NCBI GenBank assembly: GCA_934167135.1
Contig: CAKPKI010000016.1
Coordinates: forward strand, 1 to 21,903
DNA from: an uncultured Clostridia bacterium
GTDB taxonomy: Bacteria; Bacillota; Clostridia; TANB77; CAG-508
Direction: 5' to 3'
DNA length: 21,903 bases
Made by a program: the position numbers and the translations under genes. Positions 7,464 through 15,163 of the stretch are shown here, piece after piece. Numbering within the stretch: position 1 is the first letter of the stretch; each line of letters begins with the position of its first letter. The notes below the pieces were generated by a model. It was not told where the DNA came from, searched no databases, and saw only the letters and a list, made by a program, of their open reading frames with translations.

Positions 7464-8087
7464 TTATATTTCTTTAGCTTTAACTATAATTCTTTTTTTT
7501 GAATCAGTTGTACATGTAATTAGTGTAACTTCTCTTTTATCTGTAGTAGCTGGTGTTAAGCAACTTGTGTCTTCTGGAAATACCTTGTATATATCAAAAA
7601 TTTCATATTCAACTTTTCCTACTTCATTATCTGCAATAAATAATTTATCTCCTAAATTAAGTTTTTTTAAGTTTCTAAACATATTCTTATTTTTAAAATT
7701 ATGCCCTGCTATACAACAATTTCCAATTTGATTAGGTTCTACTCCCCAAAATTTAGTCACTGAAATATTAAGTGCTGTTGTAGAATAGCTTTTTAATATA
7801 TTAGTTACTAATGAAATTGCTGGGATTTCTAATTCTGCACACACATCATATCCCCTATAAGTATCAGCAATTTCTACTTTTGGATATTCCTTCTGCTCTT
7901 TTATTGGCTCATTCTCTTTTATTTTAGTTACTAAATTTTCTTCTATAATATCCTCATTTTGTTTAACTGATAATTTCGAAGGTATCTGTTTTTCTTCTTT
8001 TTTAGATATTAACAAAAATATTAATAAAATCAATAAAGCTACAAATAATATGAAATTAATAATCTTTTTTGCTAATTTATTAGCCAT
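7464..8087 (-). CDS. Sortase (class D-like)
   Basis: Sortases are membrane-anchored cysteine transpeptidases that cut surface proteins at an LPXTG-type motif and join them to the cell wall. The 207-residue product has an N-terminal membrane anchor (about 10-28), a charged stalk to about residue 75, and the catalytic beta-barrel. The catalytic residues are visible: His129 in CIAGHNF, Cys192 in TLITCT and Arg199 in KKRIIVKA. The TLxTC motif, anchor orientation and size fit class D (or E) better than class A or B. Its likely substrate is the LPKTG protein encoded just upstream, 62 bases away. A terminator hairpin lies between the two genes, so the sortase may be made in smaller amounts. The start ATG follows GGGGGAAGGA. 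Confidence 0.9.
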   Translation of the reverse strand: MANKLAKKIINFILFVALLILLIFLLISKKEEKQIPSKLSVKQNEDIIEENLVTKIKENEPIKEQKEYPKVEIADTYRGYDVCAELEIPAISLVTNILKSYSTTALNISVTKFWGVEPNQIGNCCIAGHNFKNKNMFRNLKKLNLGDKLFIADNEVGKVEYEIFDIYKVFPEDTSCLTPATTDKREVTLITCTTDSKKRIIVKAKEI

Positions 8088-8100
8088 TCCTTCCCCCTAT

Positions 8101-8144
8101 AAAAATCAAAAGGACATGATTTATTTAATGTTCCATGTCCCTTT
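8101..8144 (-). terminator. Terminator/attenuator between the LPXTG cohesin gene and the sortase gene
   Basis: On the minus strand, AAAGGGACATG pairs with CATGTCCTTTT (11 bp with one G-U) around a 15-base loop, followed by GATTTTT. It lies directly after the stop at 8150 and before the sortase start. I see no convincing new promoter after it, so read-through is the simplest way to express the sortase. Confidence 0.75.
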
Positions 8145-8149
8145 ATTTA

Positions 8150-9220
8150 TTATTTTTTCTTATTTATATATAAACCTACTCCTATTATACTAAATAATGC
8201 TATAGACATAATAACATATTCATTATAACCTGTTTTAGGTAATTTGCTTGGTGTTTCTTCTTTTTTTGCTGTTTCACTTGGCTTAGTCTCAGTTGTAGTT
8301 TGTTCAGGCTTTTCTTCTTCTGGCGGAGTAATTTCTGGCTGTTCTGGTTTTTCTTCCTCTGGTGGTGTTATTTCTTTTTCTGACACTTTATATTCAAATG
8401 TTTTTTGTGCTATTACTGTGTCTGAATTATCTCTGTCAATTAATTTTAATGTTATAGAATATTCTCCAACTTCGCTGAAAAGAGCTCTTACATTTAAATC
8501 TTGAGAAACATCTTTTCCTCCTATTTTATATCCCTGAGGATCACCCCATCCACTTTGTATAATATCTGTTTCAGCCCTAGTCACTCCATCTGTAGCCAAT
8601 AGTTTAACACTTGCATCTTTAGGTGTAGTAGCCTCTGCAATTAGTCTTGCATGCTCGTAATATCTTCCCATAGTAGATGAATATGTCAACTTCATTTCCT
8701 TTTCCACACCTTTTTCTATATCACCTGAATGTTCTAATGTTATTTGATAATCTTTATATTCTGGTTCTACTGTTAAATTTTTTACAAGCGGTGTTGTTAT
8801 ATCATCATAAGTTTCTGAAGCATCAGTATTTGACAATCCTTCTGCTGTTACTGTTAATTCTGTTGGATTTGATGTTGTTATACCTTCTTTTGCCTTAAAT
8901 ATAATACTCATGTTATCTCTAGGATTTGTTCCTCCTGTAGAATCATGAAATGTGACTTTCACTTTATTTGTTGTATCATTTGCAGTTCCTCCGTCTACTG
9001 ATACATATTCAAAAATATTGTTGTCATAATTTACTTCAACTGTATATGCACCTAATTGTTTTCCAAAGTCAATCGTTGCTTTTACTTCTTCTCCTGGTCT
9101 TACTACTGTTTTGTTCACATCAAATTTAACTGTATCTAGCGATGCTGCATAACTTTTTACTGTAAATATCAATGTTGCAAATATTAATGTTGTTATTATT
9201 AAACTTATAGTTTTTTTCAT
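8150..9220 (-). CDS. LPXTG-anchored surface protein with cohesin domain
   Basis: A 356-residue secreted protein. It has a signal peptide (about 1-26, ending near SYAA) and a cohesin-like beta-sandwich (about 27-150). The cohesin pattern is seen in VRPGEEVKATIDFG, GAYTVEVNYDNNIFEYVS and the VTFHDSTGG segment. A second beta-rich domain of unknown family follows (about 155-280). Then comes a Pro/Glu spacer with a 12-residue sequence, EITPPEEEKPEQ, repeated at 283-294 and 296-307. The wall-sorting signal is LPKTG (327-331), a hydrophobic helix and an INKKK tail. Cohesins bind dockerins, and a dockerin protein is encoded two genes upstream. The sortase gene next downstream probably anchors this protein. 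The start follows ATGGAGG. Pairing with the neighbouring dockerin is inferred. Confidence 0.88.
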   Translation of the reverse strand: MKKTISLIITTLIFATLIFTVKSYAASLDTVKFDVNKTVVRPGEEVKATIDFGKQLGAYTVEVNYDNNIFEYVSVDGGTANDTTNKVKVTFHDSTGGTNPRDNMSIIFKAKEGITTSNPTELTVTAEGLSNTDASETYDDITTPLVKNLTVEPEYKDYQITLEHSGDIEKGVEKEMKLTYSSTMGRYYEHARLIAEATTPKDASVKLLATDGVTRAETDIIQSGWGDPQGYKIGGKDVSQDLNVRALFSEVGEYSITLKLIDRDNSDTVIAQKTFEYKVSEKEITPPEEEKPEQPEITPPEEEKPEQTTTETKPSETAKKEETPSKLPKTGYNEYVIMSIALFSIIGVGLYINKKK

Positions 9221-9311
9221 AATTAACCTCCATAATTTATTTTTTGTTTTATATTTCTATTATGGCTTTCTTTTAATTTTTTAATTAGGAAGTTTTATGA
9301 AACTTTGTAAT

Positions 9312-10598
9312 TTAATACTCAATTTTCTTGTTTTTTCTTATTTTATAAACTAAAAATCCAATAATAATAGCAATTATTATAAATACATCAACTGCAACTA
9401 GTAAATGATTTTTTGGTTCTTGATTTTCTATAAAATCTTTCTTATCTTCTCCTTTAATTTCATCAGAATTTCCATCATCATTAGAAACAGTTTTATCTAC
9501 TGAATAAGCTTTTTCAAGCCTTTCTTGTACTTTTGTAACTTCTTGATTATATATTTCTTCTTCTTGTTTATTTCTTTTATAAACATTAACTATATATATT
9601 CTTTGAGTAAATCCATTTGGTGCTATAACTTTTATTTCAATTTTATTATTTCCTTCATTTAAATTATTATTACCTGTTATTTCTACTTTGCCTTGCTCAT
9701 TTTCTGGAATTGTCAAAATATTTAATTTAGTCATTTCATTTGAAACTTGTGTGTTGTATTGAATCACTTGATTATTAAATTCTGGTGATAAAACTGCATA
9801 TTCTATAGCTAAGTTTTCCAAATTTGCATTTGCTAAACTTATATCATTTGTCTTGGTAACATTTATTTTATATTCTTGATTTTTTTCTTGATTTGTTACT
9901 ATTATTTTTATTACATTTAATCCTTCTTTTAGATTCTTGTTTCCAGAAATATCTATTCTTGCATTTGTATTTTCTGCTATAGTTTGAACATCAATATTAT
10001 TAATGTCTTTTAACTCATTTGGTAGTGTTAAGTCATAATCATATACATCAGGCTCGAAATCTGGTACAATTCCCTCTACATCTAGCCTTAAGGATTGTAA
10101 CAGAACACTATCTTGTCTTTGTATTGATTTTTCCATGTTTTCAGTTATATTTTCTTGTTCTAAAATTTGGATTTCTAAATTTTCAAAATCAGTTTGTATT
10201 AAATTTGCATTTTCGTCAAAAAATTCTCCACTTACAGTAAAGTCTGCTATTCCTGTATCAATTAATTTGAATCTTAGATTTTCTATTTTTCCTTCTTTTG
10301 CTCCTGAACCACCTTGTTTATCATACCAAACAATTTTTACTTTGTTACCAATGGTATTTGAATTTTCGGGTCCAGATACAAATTCTAATTTTGTTCTGTC
10401 AAAATATATATCTATAGAATATGCTGATACTTTTTGCCCTTTTAAATTGATATTTACTTCAATTTCGTCTCCTACAATTACATTATTTGTATTGGCCTCC
10501 AAATAAACTGTTGCATTTGCTATAGCTTGACTCCTAAAAGGATAACTAAATAGAATTATTATTGAACTTACTATAATTATACATATAATTTTTTTCAT
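9312..10598 (-). CDS. Membrane-anchored protein with cohesin domain and two cadherin-like repeats
   Basis: A 428-residue secreted, membrane-tethered protein. A signal peptide spans about 1-26. A cohesin-like domain (about 29-148) shows VSAYSIDIYFDRTKLEFVSG (57-76) and VKIVWYDKQGG, the same strand pattern as in the downstream LPXTG protein. Two copies of the bacterial Cadherin-like beta-sandwich (PF12733 type) follow at about 167-250 and 256-341. Each has the L..L.I....L.P.F...V..Y pattern and closes with a GN.NL.EG.N motif. A charged linker (342-396) leads to a C-terminal helix (about 398-420) with a basic tail. There is no LPXTG motif, so it stays in the membrane. It starts 22 bases after the glucosaminidase gene and is probably cotranscribed with it. 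It may act as a second docking site. Confidence 0.85.
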   Translation of the reverse strand: MKKIICIIIVSSIIILFSYPFRSQAIANATVYLEANTNNVIVGDEIEVNINLKGQKVSAYSIDIYFDRTKLEFVSGPENSNTIGNKVKIVWYDKQGGSGAKEGKIENLRFKLIDTGIADFTVSGEFFDENANLIQTDFENLEIQILEQENITENMEKSIQRQDSVLLQSLRLDVEGIVPDFEPDVYDYDLTLPNELKDINNIDVQTIAENTNARIDISGNKNLKEGLNVIKIIVTNQEKNQEYKINVTKTNDISLANANLENLAIEYAVLSPEFNNQVIQYNTQVSNEMTKLNILTIPENEQGKVEITGNNNLNEGNNKIEIKVIAPNGFTQRIYIVNVYKRNKQEEEIYNQEVTKVQERLEKAYSVDKTVSNDDGNSDEIKGEDKKDFIENQEPKNHLLVAVDVFIIIAIIIGFLVYKIRKNKKIEY

Positions 10599-10620
10599 TT
10601 TTATTATCCTTTCCTAAAAT

Positions 10621-12616
10621 TTATTGTATTATAATCTGTAATTCTAAAATGTGTCTTTGTATTAGTAATAAATCTACTGATGTTGGCTTATTTGCAGTTT
10701 TTCTTATATTTGCTGCCTTTTGATAGATTTCGTCTAAAGTTTCAATTTCTAATATATGCCTTTGCAAAACTAATAAATCAACACTATTTATTTTTCCATC
10801 TCCATTTACATCTCCATATAATATAATTGTATATTCTTTTAAAGTTTTTCCATCTTCTTTAACCTGAATTTTGTTTCCTGTTCCTATTATTGAATTATCT
10901 GATAGTGTTTCATTATTTGAATTAACAATTTCTACTTCTAAATTAGAAATTATTTTTTGCTTTATGTCTGCAACTGTATTTTTAGAATAATCTATTCCAC
11001 TTATTTCTAAATTATTTAATTTTAGTGGACTATTAAAAATTATTTCTGATTCTTCCATTTTTCTAACAACTATTGTTTTACATTCTGCTTTTATATTTGA
11101 GTCTTCTTCAGAAATTGCATATATGGTTGTCTCTCCTTCTTTATGTGCCGTAATTACTCCATTTTCATCTACTGTGGCTATTTCTTCGTCATTGCTTTTA
11201 TATATTATCTTAGTATTATCTGCATTTTCTGGTTCAATATATGCATTCATTTTTAAATTTTCTTCCATTGGAATATATAATTCTTTTTTGTCAATATGAA
11301 TTCCCGTAACCTTATTATATTTTGGCATTTCAGTTATATAGGTTTGAAAAATATATCCTACCATACCATTTTCTAGTTGAACTCTATCCCATCTTTCTCC
11401 ATTGCTTATGCTTTTGGCAATTCTAGTCATTTTAGCATCTTTACTAAGCATTGTTATTACTTCATAAGATGTACTTGGACCTGTTCTTACATTTACATTT
11501 GTTGCATTGCAATACATTTTAGTATTGTCTGTTTCATAATTGGTTGAATTGATATTGGGGCTTTCATTCTGAATGTCTGGCATATTGTTATAAACTGGAA
11601 TTATAAAAGAAATTGGTAAATCAAATATTCCATTTTTCTGATATCCATTATAAATTGATTTTGCTTCAAAATATGGTGCTAAAACATTTGTCATGTATTG
11701 GTGTGAAAATAAATTACTTCCTCTGTCATCATTTACATCAAATTTTTGTAAATAAACTGTATTTTGACCTACATGTATATAACTTGAACCTATAAAGATT
11801 CCCCCACCTGAAATTGATTTTTCTTTGTTGTTCCAAGGGATTAAATATTTGTCTTTAGTTGCTTGACTTGCACCTTTTCCATCTTTTGCATATTGTAGCC
11901 CATTTTTAATAGCTCCCATTGGTTCTGCTGAACTTGTTGCACCTATATTATAAAAATTGTATAGCCCTTCATATCCTGATACTTTTCCACTTATAGAGCT
12001 GTGAGATAAAAATGGTCCAACTTCTTGTTTTATTCTTGATGCTAAGTGATATGTGCTTACAGCTGATTTTTGACCACCTCTTAATATCAGTTCTGAATAT
12101 GTTTCGTTCATATTTATTGTATTTCCATTACTATCTAAGTATGATACTTTGTTTTGGTAAAACTCTGTTCCATATAGTATTTTTTCAATACTACTTATAC
12201 TATTTTCACTTGAACTATATGATAATGTTTCAAATTGGAAAATTCTGACTTCATTTAAAAAGTTTCTTGGGTCCATTGCATATTCTACTGCTTGTTTTGA
12301 TGAGTCTACCCATCCACTGTCTACCTCTACATTGTATTGCCCTGGTGTTTTATTCTTCCAGTTGTCTGAGTATGTTTTGGGTACTAGATTTTTTCCAAAT
12401 TGACTTTCTTGGTTTATTACATTATTCCAGTCTAAGTTTGTATATAATGCTGTGAATTTCCAGTTTGGGTTTTTTTTCTGTATTTCTTTTAAATATGGTT
12501 GATAACTGCTTGGAAAGCTTTCTATTCCGTTCTCTTTTTGTTGATGCTTCTACTTTTGTGCAAAATAGTAAACCTATGCATATAATTGTTATGATTGTTA
12601 TTCTTTTTTTTATCAT
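10621..12616 (-). CDS. Dockerin-bearing N-acetylglucosaminidase, disrupted by a frameshift
   Basis: A secreted peptidoglycan hydrolase split by a one-base shift near 12535-12539. The signal peptide frame starts at ATG 12616 after GAGAGG and reads MIKKRITIITIICIGLLFC. After VEAST the homology continues in another frame with ENGIESFPSSYQPYLKEIQ, then the catalytic domain. Dropping one base from the five-base homopolymer gives one 664-residue protein. In that numbering: a glucosaminidase-type domain (about 30-345, with YNFYNIGA), an SH3 domain (about 366-430, NVNVRTGPSTSYEV), a bacterial Ig-like BIG2 domain (about 434-518), a linker domain, and a C-terminal dockerin (about 600-660) with GDVNGDGKINSVD. 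The second dockerin loop lacks its calcium ligands. As read, the in-frame remnant starts at ATG 12276 with no ribosome site and no signal peptide. It may be a sequencing error, a pseudogene or phase variation. Confidence 0.85.
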
Positions 12617-12663
12617 TTTTTCCTCTCTTTTGTTTTTTTGATATTTTCTCCAATTTTTACTAG

Positions 12664-12691
12664 AATATACTTTTTCTAAAATCCAATTCAA
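12664..12691 (-). promoter_or_regulatory. Promoter of the glucosaminidase-cohesin operon
   Basis: On the minus strand, TTGAAT (12686-12691), a 16-bp spacer and TATATT (12664-12669), giving a leader of about 40 bases before ATG 12616. The 11-bp iterated elements begin 6 bp upstream of the -35. Confidence 0.6.
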
Positions 12692-12697
12692 ATATTG

Positions 12698-12760
12698 CAT
12701 TTATATTACATTTATATTACATTTGTATAACATTTGTAATACTGTAAGACATTTATAATA
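12698..12760. repeat. Iterated 11-bp element in the divergent intergenic region
   Basis: Five copies of CATTTRTAWTA-like units: 12698-12708 and 12709-12719 are identical, 12720-12730 and 12731-12741 carry one to three changes, and after an 8-base gap a fifth lies at 12750-12760. The first four are head to tail with an 11-bp period, about one helical turn. The array fills the space between the minus-strand promoter at 12664-12691 and the plus-strand gene at 12808. The fifth unit contains a TATAAT that could be that gene's -10, with no good -35. This looks like a multi-site regulator binding region, though simple AT-rich slippage is possible. Confidence 0.6.
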
Positions 12761-12807
12761 ATTTGTGTTATTATTTATTTATAATAATATTTTAAAAGGA
12801 GATTAAT

Positions 12808-14253
12808 ATGAGAAACAATAGTCCAAAGTATTTATTTCGAGCAGATTACGATTATAATGGTGGAAATATAGAATGTAAAGATTGTAACAGTAAAAAGTCT
12901 TTAAGAACACATATACAATCTGGCTCAAAACCAAATGTAAAAACAAAATATATATCAATGACACAAAGTATAGGTATCTCTGCATATCATTATGCATTAG
13001 GTGACAAGAAAAATCCAAGAGAAGATAGAGCTCCTATTGTCTTAATAGACTATGATAATATACCTGATACTGATGAGCAAAACAGAAAAAGAGAATTTTA
13101 TAATTCTATTACAGATGAAAATAAATCTATAACAGGAAGTGCTCTTCGCTTTGCTCAAGCTGTACAAGAAGTAGTAACATCATATAGCATTCCACAAGAA
13201 TGCTTAAAAGAAATACCACCTATTCTTGTAGATGTTATATATGCTTTTGAACATAATGATTTTAATTTATCAACTCAAAGAGAAGAATTCGGCATGGTAG
13301 ATGACCCAGAAGTACAAAAATATAAATATTCAAGAGTTTCAGAAGAAACTCAAAAATATGTTCAAGAATTATTATGTGATTTAGTCTTTTCAGGAGATTA
13401 TTCAGAAATTACAAATTTACTTACACAAAAAATGCCATTTAATGACATCGAAAAGAAATTTATGGAAAAATATTATGATATTGATTTCGAAAATGGTGGA
13501 AATATTCTAAGAAAAGATGGTAAAAACTTACCTAAATTAGAAACAGTTACACAAACAACATTAAATCCATATCTTAAAGAAAAATTTGGTAGTAAATATA
13601 GTACTTTTAGTTTTACTGATCCTGATATTTCTCATTATGTAAGAGGGCAAATTGTAAATAATATTATAGAGAATGCCGATTTTAGAGATTTACTTGTAAA
13701 ACAACATTTAAAACATATAGGAAAAGAAGATATCTCTCAATGTACTAGTGATGAACTTTCAACTTTAGAAAACATAAAAAACCCTAATATAACTAAATCA
13801 CAATATCTTGGAATTGTTGAAGGAAAATATAATCAAACTATGTCAAAAGAAACATATGCAAAATACGAAACAAAGCCTGGCTGTATGCTACCTGGTGGAT
13901 TATATGTTTCATCCAAAGATGAAATGAAATCTTCTGAAAGAGGACATCATCATTTTTTGATACCTTGTGGCATGTCTTATATAACTGATGAAAATGGTAA
14001 TGTTGAAGGATTTCGAGCAATGGATAAACCAATTGAAAAACTTCCTGGTGATAAGTACTTCCATGTCAATGATGTTTTCGCAAATATTCATAATAAGGAA
14101 GATGAGGCCTTACATAATTTAATAGAGAGTGTGGGAAGAACTTTCTTACATATGGCTGATAGTATAGATAAGCAAAAAAGAGTAGATCTTAAATCATTAA
14201 CTAACGGTTATGTTAAGAGTAAAGCTTTAGAACAATGTTTAGGAGGAAGATAA
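12808..14253 (+). CDS. Unknown protein with ADP-ribosyltransferase-like N-terminus
   Basis: I cannot assign this 481-residue protein to a named family. The first ~140 residues have a pattern like R-S-E ADP-ribosyltransferases. LFRAD places Arg11 at the end of a first strand. ISMTQS (49-54) resembles the S-T-S strand. AQAVQEVVTSYSIPQECLKEI (116-136) resembles the closing E.V....IP..... segment, with Glu121 as a candidate catalytic residue. Residues 150-481 show no motif I recognise. They include a soluble mixed alpha/beta stretch and a His-rich turn, RGHHHFLIPCG, near 385. No signal peptide or membrane helix is seen. The ATG follows AAAAGGAG. The downstream gene starts one base after the stop, so the two are translationally coupled. 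The ART assignment is inference from motifs only. Confidence 0.8.
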   Translation: MRNNSPKYLFRADYDYNGGNIECKDCNSKKSLRTHIQSGSKPNVKTKYISMTQSIGISAYHYALGDKKNPREDRAPIVLIDYDNIPDTDEQNRKREFYNSITDENKSITGSALRFAQAVQEVVTSYSIPQECLKEIPPILVDVIYAFEHNDFNLSTQREEFGMVDDPEVQKYKYSRVSEETQKYVQELLCDLVFSGDYSEITNLLTQKMPFNDIEKKFMEKYYDIDFENGGNILRKDGKNLPKLETVTQTTLNPYLKEKFGSKYSTFSFTDPDISHYVRGQIVNNIIENADFRDLLVKQHLKHIGKEDISQCTSDELSTLENIKNPNITKSQYLGIVEGKYNQTMSKETYAKYETKPGCMLPGGLYVSSKDEMKSSERGHHHFLIPCGMSYITDENGNVEGFRAMDKPIEKLPGDKYFHVNDVFANIHNKEDEALHNLIESVGRTFLHMADSIDKQKRVDLKSLTNGYVKSKALEQCLGGR

Positions 14254-14254
14254 T

Positions 14255-14710
14255 ATGACAGGAGTGAATATTGTTGAATATAAAAAATCACTTTCAGAAG
14301 TATATGAACTATTAAAACATATTCCTATGGAAGCAAGAAATAAAATACCTGATGAAGAATTAAAATTTTATGAAAATAGTAGAGATTTAAATTACGAATA
14401 TATATATGACGAAAGTCTTAGTTTAACTGACCAAAAGCTTATGGATATTACTATAATGCTTATGGCTAATATCTATGTAAATTATTGGGCTGAAAATAAA
14501 GAAGCATTACAATTAAGAGATAAGAAAATCTTATCCCAAATAGAAGAAGATAAAAGAAAATTATATAACCCAGATGATTTATTTAAAAAGAATAAGAAGC
14601 ATGAAGAACCTAAAATTGACAATACTTGTAAAGAAATTGTTGTTGTAAAAAAAGAAAGTATAATAAAAAAGATAATAAATAAAATAAAAAATTTAATTGG
14701 CTTGACATAA
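14255..14710 (+). CDS. Conserved-looking hypothetical protein coupled to the ART-like gene
   Basis: A 151-residue protein of unknown function. The ATG lies one base after the stop of the 481-residue gene and follows AGGAGGA, so the two form a tight operon. Residues 1-100 are helical and acidic, with KIPDEELKFYENSRDLNYEY followed by SLTDQKLMDITIMLMANIYVNYW. This pattern recalls small uncharacterised proteins common in gut Clostridia with a 'KIP..F......I....SL.EQ' signature. The C-terminal ~45 residues are strongly basic (KKESIIKKIINKIKN) and could bind nucleic acid or membrane. A partner or immunity role for the upstream protein is possible but not shown. Confidence 0.8.
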   Translation: MTGVNIVEYKKSLSEVYELLKHIPMEARNKIPDEELKFYENSRDLNYEYIYDESLSLTDQKLMDITIMLMANIYVNYWAENKEALQLRDKKILSQIEEDKRKLYNPDDLFKKNKKHEEPKIDNTCKEIVVVKKESIIKKIINKIKNLIGLT

Positions 14711-14730
14711 TTCTACATTTGTTGTATAAT
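14702..14730 (+). promoter_or_regulatory. Full-consensus promoter for the 93-residue gene
   Basis: TTGACA (14702-14707), a 17-bp spacer and TATAAT (14725-14730) match the sigma-A consensus at every position of both boxes. The -35 overlaps the stop codon of the preceding gene. Transcription would begin near 14737, about 47 bases before the ATG at 14784. Confidence 0.85.
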
Positions 14731-14783
14731 ATATATGATAAATTTTTTAAATAATGACAAGCAATTAATTGAGGAGGAAACTA

Positions 14784-15065
14784 ATGAGCGAACTTAATCA
14801 AATTGTATTTGAAATGTTAAGTAATCTTCGTGACGGAGATTACAAGGATCCTGGAGAAGAAATCAAAAAAAAGATTTTAAACTATGTGAAAAGTGTAAAT
14901 GAGAAGCTCCAAAAAGAAGAAAATGTAAATAAAGATTTATTAAAAATCCTTGAGATGGTCTATTTAATGGATTCTTATTCAAGGGATTATCCAGAAGAGT
15001 CTCAATGGATCTATAACTTTCTCGAGAAAGTTTCTGATACGATCTTTTATGGGATTGATTATTAA
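14784..15065 (+). CDS. Small hypothetical protein, 93 residues
   Basis: I do not recognise this protein. The ATG at 14784 sits 6 bases after a strong GAGGAGG site. An in-frame TTG 15 bases earlier would put the ribosome site inside the coding region, so I reject it. The product is acidic and mostly helical, with a Lys/Glu-rich central helix (about 25-50), LLKILEMVYLMDSYS (52-66) and an aromatic C-terminus (WIYNFLEKVSDTIFYGIDY). There is no signal peptide or membrane segment. It is expressed alone: a consensus promoter precedes it and a strong terminator follows 17 bases after the stop. The promoter, ribosome site and terminator suggest high expression. An antitoxin, anti-phage or inhibitor role would fit its size, but nothing in the sequence shows it. 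Confidence 0.8.
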   Translation: MSELNQIVFEMLSNLRDGDYKDPGEEIKKKILNYVKSVNEKLQKEENVNKDLLKILEMVYLMDSYSRDYPEESQWIYNFLEKVSDTIFYGIDY

Positions 15066-15081
15066 ATGGTTTTAAGTCATT

Positions 15082-15119
15082 CAAAAAGATGAGATTTAAT
15101 ATCTCATCTTTTTGTTTTT
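15082..15119 (+). terminator. Strong intrinsic terminator after the 93-residue gene
   Basis: CAAAAAGATGAGAT (15082-15095) pairs perfectly with ATCTCATCTTTTTG (15101-15114) over a 5-base loop, followed by TTTTTA. Confidence 0.9.
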
Positions 15120-15126
15120 ATGATAT

Positions 15127-15160
15127 AAAAGAGAAAATCCAAATTTGGATTTTCTCTTTT
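15127..15160 (-). terminator. Intrinsic terminator after the NADAR-like gene
   Basis: AAAAGAGAAAATCC (15127-15140) and GGATTTTCTCTTTT (15147-15160) form a perfect 14-bp stem around AAATTT. On the minus strand it follows the stop at 15164 by three bases and ends in CTCTTTTATAT. It stands back to back with the plus-strand terminator at 15082-15119, insulating the convergent genes. Confidence 0.8.
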
Positions 15161-15163
15161 ACT

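Noticed and set aside
9221..9311. Independent promoter for the LPXTG cohesin gene
   Set aside because: A CATAAT-like -10 exists but no acceptable -35 at the right spacing, and no strong terminator precedes it; cotranscription is simpler.
12422..12700. A separate 92-residue gene in front of the glucosaminidase
   Set aside because: Only its signal-peptide portion from ATG 12616 is sensible; the rest is an out-of-frame reading of the glucosaminidase N-terminus. It is the 5' part of the frameshifted gene.
12698..12760. CRISPR-like array
   Set aside because: The units are 11 bp and directly adjacent, with no spacers of typical length and no cas genes nearby.
12803..13018. A short minus-strand open frame at the start of the ART-like gene
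   Set aside because: It is antisense to a better-supported plus gene with ribosome site and operon context.
14769..14783. TTG start for the 93-residue gene
   Set aside because: It would place the GAGGAGG ribosome site inside the coding sequence; ATG 14784 is correctly spaced from that site.
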